The notes below the pieces were generated by a model. That model was not told where the DNA came from and did no database searches. It saw nothing but the letters and a program-made list of their open reading frames with translations. The translations under genes and the position numbers were made by a program. This document shows positions 22,868 through 34,753 of a stretch of 64,000 nucleotides of DNA, piece by piece; positions within the stretch are counted from its first letter, which is position 1; every line of letters begins with the position of its first letter. Location: contig OZ345378.1 of NCBI GenBank assembly GCA_977006965.1, positions 1,798,001 to 1,862,000 on the forward strand, read 5' to 3'. The stretch comes from Phymatolithon calcareum. Its lineage: Eukaryota; Rhodophyta; Florideophyceae; Hapalidiales.

Positions 22868-24225
22868 TAGTAACTGAGAGACTTGGATAGATATCTGCTA
22901 TCCAGCCAAGCCTATGTACTTCTCTGTGCGAAGCGTGCAAGGCCCCAAGTGTAGTACACAAGACCGCCAAGAGGCGACATGTACATTGAAGTGGAAGAGC
23001 GGATCGTAGAGAGACCAGAAAGAAGGATTGGATCGGAGCGGGACGAAAGAACCAAAGGAAAAAACCGGAATGAGATACAGAAAGAGGTATGAGGAAGCCA
23101 GCGGGGTTGCCTGTAACCAACCTTTTCGGAGAAGGGAGTCAGAAAAGGGTCTGCTGTCCTAGAAGAGCGGTGCGAGTATTGGATGGGCCGTCCAGAACTC
23201 TCGGGTTTCCTCTAGGCTCGGTGCTCACTCTCTTCGTCGGGATTATTATCGCCGACGTTAGCCCAATATCAGTGACTACAAACGATAACACTAATTATCC
23301 CTTTCTTGAAAGTAGACAATACGGCCTTCCTGAAAACACAAAAACGGAATTTGTGCGTACTAAGCCTGTCACGTTTTGGGCGCATGTCACGTTCTGTGTA
23401 ATCGCAAACGCAGTTTTTCTCACTAGAGCCACCCCCCCAAGTGAGAAAAATTTGGTACCGTCCCAAAACGAGATTTACAGTGAATCGGGGACAGAAGAAG
23501 AAGAAGAAAGATTTTTATTTAAAAGCTTCCAGCGTCTCTGCTGACGTTAGGGGCAACTTTCCTAGTGCCAAGAGATTTGGCTGAATTCTGTCTATGGAAG
23601 AGTTTCTTTTCTTGTTAGTGTAACACAATTCAGTGGACTACAAAAACCCACCTCTTGTCTCCTTCGGGACCTCGAGAGGGAAAATCACTCCCCTGTCCTT
23701 GGGCACGCTGTGATATCATGTTGCAGCCCGTGAATCACAGCTGGCACTCCGTTCCCTGAAAATTTCTCCTTCCGTGCTCATGTCCCATTCCATCTGCACC
23801 GAGCGGAAAGAGTGCGGAGAGCGGAGAGCGGAGAAGAGAGCGAGGTGTGAACAGAGGATATGAGGTACGATCAGGATGATAGTTTCTTTGAACAGGAAAA
23901 ATTGACCCACGAAGCTCTTTGATTCAAGCTTATGTTACGAATGTCCTGTGATAGCTCCATTGTCGAACGAAAGAAGTAAAGCACATCGGACGAAACTCAG
24001 ACACAGCGAGCAAACGGATCCTGTGATACCAAAGTTCATCCAGATCACTTTCTGAGAGCCTCTACGTCTTTTCCATGTCAGAACCAGGCCAAGAAGTGCG
24101 TGACCGTCAGGGTTCTTGGTCGTCACTTTCTCGGTGCGATCAGAAGAAGCCTTCTTATGTTTCCATCGGTTCAGTAGGGCGTGAATACTACATTGGCTTT
24201 CGCCAAACGGGACACCAAATCGTCC
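22868..24225. other. Intergenic region
   Basis: No recognisable gene. The longest frame (plus strand, 23089-23544, 151 codons) has no family features and overlaps open frames on the other strand. Purine-rich simple sequence occurs at 23500-23518 (GAA repeats) and at 23810-23835 (three tandem GCGGAGA-like units). Confidence 0.5.
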
Positions 24226-25908
24226 GATTAGTCTAGGTAATTAAATAGTCTAGGTTTTTATTTAGTCTCGGCTAGACTATTAATATATTTCCGATGAGGA
24301 GCCTCAAACTGTTTCTTAATTAGTCTATGTTCAGCAAGAATTGTTACAAGTTTACTGCATGAGCACCATGTCAGCATTGTCTAAAGCTAAATTCAATTGG
24401 TTGCATCGTCCGAAGTAACATCTCTGCTTTCACTCGCAGCACCCGCTGAATCTGGAACAGGGGTGCCTGTGAAGTGCTCAGGATACTTCTGCACTATCAT
24501 CTGAAGTTCCTTAGATAGTTGTGAAACGCGCCAGTGGCCGTCTATATCCTTAGCGAGGCCGAACCTAATCATTGCCTTCCTCGCAAGATTGATACCTTTT
24601 TCATCCCGCTGAGCATTCACAGCTCTCACTGATTCTGCAGCAAGCTTTAAAAAATATTTCTTTCCAGAGTTGGGAAGCTTGCCGGACCACGACCCATCAG
24701 AGCGGACTTTGTCCTGCCACTTGTTCGCCTGAATCATCTCAATTTTCTTCTGGTTCCGTGACGATGACCACGCCTGCTTAATATTGGGTATAATAAAGCT
24801 GTCCGCAGGCTGAACGAGGTTCGTAGCATTGGCAGGAAATATTTTAGGCTCGCACGAAGGCGGGAGAGGGCTTCTGTGAGCCCCACTGAGGCGTTGTGTT
24901 CTGAGCAGTGATCTAAGAAAATTGTTCGAGGCCGATTATCCCCAGGTGTGCGATAGTGGGCCCGTTTCTCCTTAAAGTATTCAAGAAACGTATGACCGTC
25001 AATAAAACCTTTGGGTGATGTTCTATACCACACCCCCGGGACATCATCTGGAAGGTTTCGTAGAGGATAGTTTCGACTTTTGTTGATAAAAATGAGGAAA
25101 GGAGTTTCAATTTGAGCTCGTTTTCCTCCAGTAAGTCGCACAATAATTGTTATTCCCTCGCCACCACTTACGACATCCGCATACTTAACATTGCCGTCGC
25201 CAGCAAAGCCAAGTGTGCGGCCATTGTCCATATTCATAACGAAATGTGTCTCATCAATATTTTCGATAAGGTCCTCGTCCAGAGCACCACTCTCAAAATC
25301 TCTTTTGACTTGCCCAAGATGATACGCGACAGATTTTTCAATATGCTCTGTCTTTGAGGCGCTTATGAATTTGACCTTGGTTCTTTTGTTGACCACATGC
25401 TGAAGTTTCCGCTTCCGGAACAGGACATCCTCTCCTGTCATGATTGATTTGGCACCAAAACACTTCAAGCTGAACAATGCACCACGTTTTAAGGCTACTT
25501 CAAAGAAACTGCTTATCATTACACTTCTGTATTTTATTAAAAGTCTTCCTTAGCAAGGTTCCATAATGGTTAAAAGGCCTGTATTAAATTTTTAGGCATG
25601 TTTTTCTCGTAAACTATTTTTGTACTTGTGTTAAACATGACGTATTTCTTCACTTTTCTTTACATCTTTTTGTATGCGTTGCGCAACGCATCGTCCGTAA
25701 TGGGCAACCCAGAAAGCGCCACGTTTGCATGAATACAGCAAGATATATGACATCACACGGCAAAAAACAACAAAAAAATTATTCCCTTCGGCGAGATTTG
25801 CTTTTGGTAATCTCTATATAGTCTAGGTTCGTCAATAGTCTAACCTAGACTATTCAAAGAATGCCGTCAAAAATTTGGCCTTCGTAAATAGTCTCGGTGA
25901 GACTAATC
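24226..25908 (-). mobile_element. pogo-like DDE transposon
   Basis: A 1.7-kb element bounded on both sides by inverted copies of GATTAGTCT (24226-24234 and 25900-25908). Additional TAGTCTAGG or TAGTCTCGG motifs, in direct and inverted orientation, are packed into the first 75 bp and the last 95 bp. Such subterminal motifs commonly bind the transposase. A single transposase gene lies between them on the minus strand. I could not settle the exact ends or the target duplication by eye. Confidence 0.65.
24393..25519 (-). pseudogene. pogo-like DDE transposase, one frameshift
   Basis: A DDE-superfamily (DDE_1, pogo/Tigger-like) transposase of about 375 codons in two frames: 25519-24734 and 24737-24393. 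The first carries ENIDETHFVMNMDNG (first catalytic Asp), ADVVSGGEGITIIV, and FLDHCSEHN (second Asp, in the usual D-N-x-x-x-H position). A one-base loss near 24845 then throws the frame off. Read in the second frame from that point, the sequence gives NATNLVQPADSFIIP, the third catalytic Asp motif, and continues without a break into the C-terminal region (KQAW, MIQANKW, KYFLKLAAESVRAVN). All three catalytic acids are therefore present and one indel separates this copy from an intact gene. The N-terminal DNA-binding region is short, starting near 25519; more may lie upstream. Confidence 0.8.
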
Positions 25909-26344
25909 AGACGTTTTGGTGTAGCGAAATGATGATGATTGAACACAGTAAGGGTGATGAGGGACTGGTCGCAACTCGACCCAAAAAAAGAATAGCAACC
26001 ACCGACATCGAGCGTTAATTGAGAGCGGCACTGGTAATACACCGGGCACTGTTTTAGCGCGCGCGCGGCCACATCCGCCTGATTCTCTTTTTCGGTGCCG
26101 CTCGTCTGCTGCTCTGGATTATGGCGAGGATGCGGAGAGCACCCAATGCCACACTCATGTTTTGCAATTTGTAGCTCAGCCTGTGCGACCTTATAATGAG
26201 AGGGGTGACGATGACTAGTTGACTTGCCACAGACTGCCCATTTTCTGTTTTGCTATCTCGGCACGACTGCACTGCGAGTATTACTTGATTCTATCCGGGA
26301 AGCTATAGCTTAGACGTGGCAACCTCCAACCCATTTCCCACTTA

Positions 26345-26530
26345 ATGCCCAAGCAACAACTTTCCGATATTCAAAAAGAGATGCTGGAAATGGCAGTTGA
26401 TACCGTCCAAAGAAAATGTTCGAAATCAAAATGAAAACGTAAGCGAAGGATTGTAATGCAACGAAAAATCTCTCAGGTGCAATGATAATTGACTAAGGGA
26501 GCTTCAATAAAACAGAAATCCATCCATCCA
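26345..26530 (+). repeat. Dispersed repeat copy 1, LINE-like 3' end
   Basis: About 180 bp similar to 27235-27412. Both encode LSDIQKxMLE-like sequence at the left, then a non-coding part, and end in GAGCTTCAATAAAA or AGCTTCAAATAAA, followed here by tandem ATCC. The layout, a coding end plus an A-rich tail, suggests 5'-truncated non-LTR insertions, but the family is not identified. Confidence 0.6.
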
Positions 26531-27234
26531 TCTATCCAACCCATTTCCCAGCTGAGATTAATAAATACAGTCTATAGTACCAAGTAAGAGCGCAAAATTT
26601 TGTGTTTTCAGATCCTAGATTGGTCAAGAAGCACGAAAATCAGTCACGCTTTCCCCAAATATGTCGCCGCTCATTTCGTGCTTCAGGAAAGCCCCAATTA
26701 CAAACAAGATATAATCCCAAGTCGGGATTTTCCGTCCTCAGATATCATACCTTCTTTGTCCAATCATCTTATCCCTGAAGTCCATTCAACTACGCCAAAA
26801 GCATTTCAGCTCCAATTTTATAACAGCACAGAAATTTCGAAGAAAACAGGCACACGAGCTTCCTAAGGGCACAACACGACTGACAATATTGAACGCAACG
26901 AACGATGTGCTTCACAAAGCTCTTCTCTGTACCTCTACAGAGGTATTTGCGCGCAACTTTGATGCCACGACAAATGTAAACGCAAGAACGCAGAAGAACG
27001 CAAAAGAAGAATTGGATGCATGTCTCCCTCCTAATGCCGCTGCACGGGAGGGATGGCGCCCCCGCAGCCCATCAAAAACCAACTACCATCATTTCTCACC
27101 CTCAAAAAAGCGAAGCACAAGTTTCTTTGCACGCACTGGTTACTTCACCGCTTCCCATACTCCTGGAAAGTGCAAGCAAGAAAAGAAGATTCTGAACTAA
27201 GTGTAGTCCTCGAGGATAATTCAAACTTAGTGCC

Positions 27235-27412
27235 CAGACAACGGCTTTCCGATATTCAAAAGAGATGCTGGAAATAGCAGTTGATACTGTCCAAAGAATG
27301 TTTCCGAAATCAACTGCTTGAATGAGAACGTAAGCGAAGGATTTTAACACAACGAAGTCTCTCAGGTGGAATGATAATTGACAAAAAGAGCTTCAAATAA
27401 ACATAAATCCAA
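27235..27412 (+). repeat. Dispersed repeat copy 2, LINE-like 3' end
   Basis: Direct copy of 26345-26530 with scattered substitutions and small indels. The upstream frame (27053-27277) continues into it as VPRQRLSDIQK, so this copy retains more coding sequence than copy 1. Confidence 0.6.
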
Positions 27413-27700
27413 TCACCTTCCCTTCGATGCCGAGATATGATTGCATGCACTACACCAGGAGGTGAATGTAGAATAGAGTCAAACCACAACATTGGAAAGA
27501 GGGTGAGTGGAAGAGAACAGAACCGAGCGTCAGGTCTCTCTTGCTTACAATAGTGCACATATAAAGACGCCATGTCCCTTTAAGCGAGAAACTATGTTCG
27601 AAACGGTTTTGGAAAGTATGCGTCGTTCTGTTTAGACCATGCAGGGAGAATGGCTTGCCGCAATAGTCTTTTCATTGATTGGTGTCGGTAGAACAATAGC

Positions 27701-27926
27701 TGTTGTTGGAAAGTATGGCGAAGGATTGTTGAGAGTTGGTTCCTTAGTTTATTTACTTGGCCGACCTCGGATCCTAGCTATATAGGCCTCGGATTCGGCT
27801 AGGATCAAATTTGGTCTGAGTATAGACCCATTAACCGTAAAAATTATCGTAATCTTATCATATATCAATATCGTACTTTAACAAGTGTAATTAACAATCA
27901 CCTTGATTGAATATTCTGAGCCAACT
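27701..27926 (-). repeat. Copia 3' LTR (diverged)
   Basis: A region of about 226 bp that aligns with 32859-33113: both start TGTTGTTGGA, share GGATCAAATTT, CCCATTAACC and TAATCTTATC blocks, and end GAGCCAACTT. Many substitutions and indels separate them, so the insertion is old. I found no target duplication. Confidence 0.75.
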
Positions 27927-28039
27927 TGCTATACCACTTGACACGTGTACAGGTTTACTGAGACCGAACCTAGACAAAGAAGTATGCCGGGAATAGAGCT
28001 CTAAGCTGACATACTTCCAGCACTCACCCTTGATCGAGG

Positions 28040-30830
28040 AGCCTTACCACGAAATTCGTGAAAGTCCCATATCTTGTGCAAATTTTACCACTTCGTCAAC
28101 GCATCGTAGACCATTGAGTCCGTGTCACAGTACTTGATAATCACATCACGGACATAGTGGTACTGAATATCTACGTGTTCATTGCGTTGCGTTATGGCCG
28201 TGTTGCGTCCCGTATCGATTTCGCTTCGGCTATACGTGTACAAGACCATGCGTACTGGCTTCTCTTACCTAAGTATTTCGGAGATAAGCCCGGAGAGCCA
28301 AACAGCTACTTTGGCAGCAGCACGGGAAGCGCTGTGCTCCGCTTCACGTGTTGAAGTTGCAACGATGGTTTGCTTCTTTGACCTCCAGCTAATGGCTCCC
28401 CTGCGAGGAGAAACACGTAGCCACTTTTAGAACGTCGAGTTGGACGGCATCCGGCCCAATCCTAGCCTGTGTAGCCTATGGGAGTCAAACTCGTATCTGA
28501 AGCGAAGAGAATTCCGTATTCCCGAGTTCCTGCAATGTACTGAAGGACTTGCTTAACGGCTGTCCTGTGACACTTCAGAGGCTATTCGCAGAACGAAGAA
28601 AGTTTTCGAACGGCGTCGGAGATGTCGGGACGAGTGCCAACCATGAGATACATAAGGCTTCCGATAGAAGGACGGTATGGGACTTCATCCGACACGGGGT
28701 CTGAGATGTTAAGTTCTTCGATACCGGCGCTCGTCTTGGAAGACTCCATCTGTGTGGGCACCGATTTCCCGTTTTCCATGCTAGACCGCCTCAAGACTGC
28801 TTCACCGTAGATGGTTCGCGACAAATGAGGAGTTCGAAATTTGCAATCACGTCGGATCTCGAGAATAAGACACTTGCTGGATTCAGTCAAGTCCTTCATC
28901 TAAAAACGTTTATTGAGCTACCCTTTGATCCAAGCGATTGCGGAAGGGTCGTTTCCAGCGATTAGAATATCTTCTCCGTCAATCGCAATGATCATGACGC
29001 TGTTAGACTTGTGCTGAGCGTATAGGCGAGGGTCATTTGGACTGCTTCTGAAGCCAAGGTCGTCTATGAGGAACGAATCAATCTTCGCATGCCAATGACG
29101 AGGAGCTTGTTTCAAGCCATATAGTGCTTTAAGGAGCTTACATACCAAGTCAAGACGCTTAAGATCTCGAAATCCAGCCGGAACCTCGATGTAAATGTCG
29201 TCGTTAAGATCTCCATGTAAGAACGCCGTCACTACATCCATCAGATGTAGTTCTACGTCATGAACTGCAGCGGTTACAAGTAAGATACGGATGGTGGTGA
29301 ACTTTACGACTGGGGCATACGTTTCACCGTAGTCCACCCCATGCACCTGTCGGAAACCTTTCGCCACGATGCGAACTTTGGATCCCGCGTCCTTAACCTT
29401 GAAGATGTATTTGCAAGGAATGACGTTCATATCAGACTTGAATTGAACGAGAGTCCAAATTCTGTTACGAGCGAGTGATGAATGCTCTTTTTCGATCTCA
29501 GAGGACCAGAATTCGATGTTTTCCGGAGAGATGGCTTCTCGAAATGACTGCGGGACCTCTTGAGAAGACAAAGAAATCTCATTTGCAAAGTTAGAAGACT
29601 CTATTGCCAGCACAGCAGAGTAGGAAGGACTATTACAGCGCTCTGGTGGCTTGGAGACTCGAGTTAAACGGCACAGAATGGGTTTGTCAAAGTTATTAGG
29701 TTTGTCGCTATCGACCTCGGACTGATTGCACTTGACTTCCACAGGATCATGAAAGACTTCAACATCCTTTGATTTATTGAGATTCATCCACTTCAGCAAC
29801 GTCTTTCTCGAAATTCGATTTGTCAAATGTGACATCTCGTAACAAGACTACCGTTCGAGAGCTTGGATCCCAAAGCTTATACGCTTTCGAAGCAAACGAA
29901 TATCCCACCATGATCGCTTCACTAGTACGACTGTCGAGTTTCTTCACTTTCTTTTTCGGAATCAGGTACCAGTACTTGGCGCCAAACAAGCGCTAATTTC
30001 CCTAGTCCGGAGAGGAACCCATCCATAAGTGATGGGGTTCGTTTTCGGAGGAAATTCTCTTGAATTTACTCGATTGCGAACGTACACTGCGGTAGCGAAC
30101 GCTTCATACCAGAACTTCTTCTCGATACCTGTGTGATGAAGCATCGAGCGTACCAAGTCTAGAAGTGTGCGGTTCGTGCGTTCAGCCACCCCGTTTTTCT
30201 GTGAAGTGTGAGCGACAGTTAGCTGATGATGCGTGCCGTGATCAGACAGGTACGACCTGAAGTTTTTGGACAGATACTCGTCTCCGTTCTCGGTCCGAAT
30301 CGCTTTGATCTTAGGTGCTGGAAAGAACTTCTGCACGTTAAGATATTTAAGCTTCCTTCCTGTATGAGTCTTAGCGTACATGTGGAACATCTGAAAGCAC
30401 TCAAAGATCTTCGCTTTCTTTCCCAATGTGAAGACCGTAGTCCATTTGGAGTGATCATCATTGGAAGTGATGAAGTACTGGGATCCTCCTAGAGATGGTA
30501 TATCGATAGGACCAAGGACGTCGGAATGCACTAGATGTAGAACTGCTTTAGAGCAAGAGTAATTGGACTTGGGAACGATAGAACGATGAACTTTGCCAGC
30601 AAGGTATCCTGGGCATGGATTTTGTATTTCTGGGCTGGGAGCAATAGTAACACCTTCGACCACCCCATGGCGTACCTCAGTTTCGTCGTACGCTTTGACA
30701 TAAAATCGACCTCTCTTGAAAGTTATCCCATGTCCATATTCGACAATTTTCGACACCGAAAGTAGCGAATAGCCGAAGTCGGGGATATGCAGTACATTCT
30801 TGAGCTTGGTCTTGGACTGTTAACCGCTGA
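28040..30830 (-). pseudogene. Copia pol remnant
   Basis: From right to left the minus strand shows: the pre-integrase motif KLKNVLHIPDFGYSLLSVSK (near 30720-30810); integrase (30756-29962) with HSDVLGPIDIPSLGG, ENGDEYLSKNF and a QKNGVAERTNRTLLD block; reverse transcriptase (29835-28918) with WTLVQFKSDMNVIPCKYIFK, DVVTAFLHGDLNDDIYIEVP and ALYGLKQAPRHWHAKID. The catalytic motif, normally YVDDILI, is altered to IDGEDILIAG. RNase H follows in several frames (YRPSIGSLMYLMVGTRPDI, then AISWRSKKQTIVATSTREAE) and ends with IQYHYVRDVIIK. At least four frame changes separate these blocks. All belong to one Ty1/Copia polyprotein. Confidence 0.88.
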
Positions 30831-30988
30831 CGATAATCGCAATAATGGCATCACCCTATCCTGCCATTTTCATCTAAGCTCTTCAATCTATGTATTGTAC
30901 TTTTCGAGAAAGTCGGAGCTGCACCCTTTGGCCATGAGACTCACGAAATCAGAATGTGAAAAAGCTTGGACAGGCTCGGTTTCGTCGC

Positions 30989-32290
30989 TCAGGAAAGAAG
31001 AAGGCTTAGCCGATTTTGATTTCGACGTTTACACATTTCTGGAGCGAGATGAGGGAATTTGGTCCAACAACTGAGCGATGCATGTCCTTGTCGAGCACAA
31101 TGTGCGCAGTGGTCACGAAGCTGTGCTCTGTCACTTCTTGCAGTAAACAGAGCAACCGTCTTGGATTTCACTTTTATTGCTCGATTCTCATATTCATACT
31201 TTGCTCTTCCTGAAGAAGACGACTCTTTACGAACTCTAGAGAGAAGGATTTGTCTTCGTTTCTGAGATCTTCAAGACCACTGATGAGACTGTCAAAGCGA
31301 TCGGGAAGTCCGTTGAGCACAGCCATGGCCATTTTTTCGTCATCTATGTTGTACTAGTATGGATGGGTGGCCTTGGAGCCTTGTTTTCCCGCGGCCGGCC
31401 GTCAAGAACTTACACTCAGTGCCTTCGACCTCGCAGGCCTCTCCGCTTAGCCTTTTTTGTAGTATTATAAGGCCGATTTGGTAGTATATGGCGGGCTTTC
31501 GCCGCCGGCCTTCAGTAAAAGGGGCAACTCTTGCTTGGTCCAGATCGACCGTTTTCCAGTCCAACCTTCGCGGTCTTTTCGCCTCAGGGAAGGCCTTGCG
31601 TACGACCTCGATTCTGCGCCGTCAGTCAAGCCTCGGTCGTCGAACCCTCGCCCCTGTGTTTGCGTACGGACGTTGGTGCCCTCTTGCGATCTGACCCGAA
31701 GTCCGTGCATGTTTTGTGGATTGCTCTGCCACTAACCTCCATTGGGAGAGACTTTTCGCTAGAGCATTGCACGGCCTTTCGCGCCAACTGTTCCCGGACT
31801 TCTCCGTGTCGAAGATCCGCCAATCTGCGCCACCACAGATGTCGACACCCATTGACTTAAGGGTGGAAGCGCGTTGGCGAATGCGATAGGTGTAGGGCAG
31901 AATTTTCTCGTCCTCTATTATTGTGCCGGTATAAAACTTGCGGCGAGCAGCCAATTTATTAAGACGTGTGTGGCGCTCGAATATATTAAGTATTGCTAGC
32001 AACATTTCTTTCGCCGTTTCAACATCCTCTATATTTTCGAGATGTTGCTCCGAGAGAGGTAACCTAATACTAGCCTTTCCCTTGTTATCATTACAACGCC
32101 AGAGCTTCAATTCGTCCCAGTCCCGTGCAGGTGAATTATCTTCGATGTGCTCCTCGAGTTCTCGGAACAACAGTACTAACTGAATTTTCTGTTTCCAAGC
32201 GTGAAAATTGGTCTCATTAACTTTTCGACCTTCAGAGTTCATTGCGAACTGTCCATTTAATCTTGTTGAAGATCCGTTCAGGGAGTCCAC
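30989..32290 (-). pseudogene. Copia gag remnant
   Basis: The frame 32290-31622 encodes the N-terminal part of a Copia gag: MDSLNGSSTRLNG, NFHAWKQKIQLVL and a helical UBN2-like region (LPLSEQHLENIEDVETAKEM, LNKLAARRKFYTG). Downstream, in another frame at 30989-31171, lies a CCHC zinc knuckle, CAHCARQGHASLSC (C-x2-C-x4-H-x4-C), followed by W. Frames between them are broken. The order and strand match the pol remnant that follows. Confidence 0.75.
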
Positions 32291-32858
32291 TGCGAGTCAA
32301 CAGAAGGTCAACTATCAAGGCAATCTATCGCGTATAAGAAATTCCTTCGAATCGCAGTGACTCTGAGCTTGGTCTGGGGATGGCTCGAAGCCGTATACCT
32401 CTTGCGGCATTTTGGTACACCTGAACCTGCAATCGGCAACACGTACTGTAAGACGATATTTTATACAAGTACAGCACTCGGCTAAGAATGCCGTGATGTG
32501 TAGCTATTCTGCTCGCTGACTGTGGGAGCCTAGAAGAGTGGCCTGGGCAGCAGAGTCGAGAAAAGAACCATGTTTCAAGGTCCCGAAGGAACCCAGCACG
32601 GCGTCTGTGACTGTGATAGCCTGGATGCTGCGGTAAGAGGGGCTCCTTCGGGGAGGGGGCACCAGGGCGCGTAGAATCCACAAATAAGACCTCCCCCTTC
32701 CTCGAAACAATGGATCCGCGGAAGACGAAGAAGACGGAACCGGAAGAAGACGAAGACGGAGGTTGAAGATAATGGAGAAGATCGACCGCGAAGAAGACGG
32801 CGGAGATGATGACGAAGACGAAGTGTGGCGATGGTTAAGCGCTGAGTGGGCCATACCC

Positions 32859-33113
32859 TGTTGTTGGAGGTTATGGAGAAGGTTGGTTGAGATTTTATTC
32901 CTTAGTTTAATTACTAGGCGGACTTCGGATGCTGGCGATACACTCCTAGGACTGGGCTTGGATCAAATTTAGTCAGAAACAAAGAATGGGCCCTAGTCGA
33001 CGACGGAAACCCATTAACCCTAAACAAATCTATCATAATCTTATCGCATATCCTTATCATAATTTGACATGTGTAATTGACAATCATCTTGATTGAAAAT
33101 TATGAGCCAACTT
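32859..33113 (-). repeat. Copia 5' LTR (diverged)
   Basis: Partner of 27701-27926, about 255 bp, starting TGTTGTTGGA and ending GAGCCAACTT. On its inner side is a purine-rich GAAGAC tract (about 32720-32825), which corresponds to the 5' untranslated region of the element. Confidence 0.75.
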
Positions 33114-34753
33114 ATCGAAACTCTTCTTTACATTCAGAATAGATCGTTATACTCCATATCTTCTTGCAGAAGATTGTCACACGGTCACTTCTTCTATTAG
33201 ACAAGGAAATGGATACGTAGAGCTTGCTCCAATACGTCCTGCTGCATTCAAGAACATTATCACCTCGAACATCAGCGGCGTCATCGATGCCTTGTTTTGC
33301 GTTTGTAATAACTTTGCGATAGACCGTAGTCGTTCTAATTCGGGAACAGAACCAAGGATAAAGTAACAATTGGCATATGGCTGCACAAGTGCTTCACGTT
33401 CGCGCTTCTTCTCACTGATTTCCACCTTCGAAAGGGTAGCCACATTCTAAGAGTCTTTTTCCGCAGCGACCGTATTCGCGTTATACGACCACAAATTCGA
33501 ACAATCAGCTCGCCCGGAGTCAGTCAAAATGTATTATTCATTGCGTTGAATCTTCTCCACACCTGACTGAAACACAGAATCAGGGGCAATCGTCAAGTCA
33601 ATTTCAATATAGCGCGTGCCAAGAGTACACAATTAAAAACGCTTTCCGAAGCTCTGCACTTTGTGCGGCTTTGAGCTGTTGTGACATCAAATACCACTCG
33701 TATCTATTAAAGTCTACTGTATCCGTAAAGATGGGGAGTTGTTCTGGGACAACTCTGTAGCGCAACAGTTTGCGAAGCCCGAGGTCGGGTGACGAAACAT
33801 ACAGCAAAGGATAGGTATGTGGCAGAGCGGTTTGAAGGTGGTAGCGTAAGGCTGGCACAGGCGCGTAGTCGCCTAGAGTGCAAGCGTCCCAGTCAGGGAG
33901 GGCTGAGAGCCCTACTGGTTGGAGAATCACGTGGGAAAAATCGGTAGACCCAGCTGCTGGATTAGAGGTAGCTCTACGGTGTGAAGAGCCGGGAGTGAAG
34001 CGAGAGAGCCAGATCCGGGAAACGATCGACTGGCGATGTCCAAGCGTAGGACGGGGACCCGAGACCAAAGTGGATGCTCCTGCAAAGGTTATCCGGATCT
34101 CGGGGAAGGACTAATGTAAGATCACTACAGCCCAACTTGGTCCTCTTTACCCAGGAGCGCCGCTCACTAGGGGATATATTCCCCTCCGGCGGCGCTGTAA
34201 TGCCGAAAAATAACATTATGATCACTAGAACTATCATACTGTAAACCTAAAATATACGCAGAATGTTACCCTATCAATATGGGGTAATCCAAAATTGGGA
34301 TAGAGTATAATATCCCCGAACGCAAGCTGGAGTCTAGCCAATCAGCGACCGACCTGGAATCTCGTCCCGGGTGCCATGCACCACAAACTCCAAAACCTGA
34401 AATGAACGAACAATTAAAAACGGTGACGCTGATTTTCCACGGTGACTACATTAATTTCTTTGAGGTAACTTGTGCACTAGTCTGCATGATTCAGACTGTG
34501 GCCAAATGATACAGCCGCACCTTCAGCATTACCAATTTGTATCAAATCATCTTTTATCTTGCAAAAGCGATTCATCATATGATACTTACCCGACTACGGT
34601 GTAGTGCTGTGCATTATAGGGTTGGGTGATATAAGATTCCGCAGTATCGCTGGATCAATAAGACGAGAGCGGCAGTGAGTCACAGTTTGATGAACCGAAT
34701 CGGGCGTCGTCAAAATACAGCATCGCGTTTGACTATCGAATTGACTTGTAAGG

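Larger units (their letters stand above)
25909..27700. other. Intergenic region with a duplicated LINE-like tail
   Basis: No functional gene seen. It contains two copies of a 180-bp sequence (26345-26530 and 27235-27412) and a (ATCC)n run near 26520-26535. The plus-strand frame 27053-27277 leads into the second copy and could be the remains of a mobile-element protein. Confidence 0.5.
27701..33113 (-). mobile_element. Decayed Copia (Ty1-like) LTR retrotransposon
   Basis: A minus-strand element of about 5.4 kb with diverged LTRs at both ends. Gene order is gag, zinc knuckle, protease, integrase, reverse transcriptase, RNase H, which is the Ty1/Copia order. Every part is broken by frameshifts or stops. 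The LTRs are clearly more diverged than those of the Gypsy element, so this is an older insertion. Confidence 0.85.
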
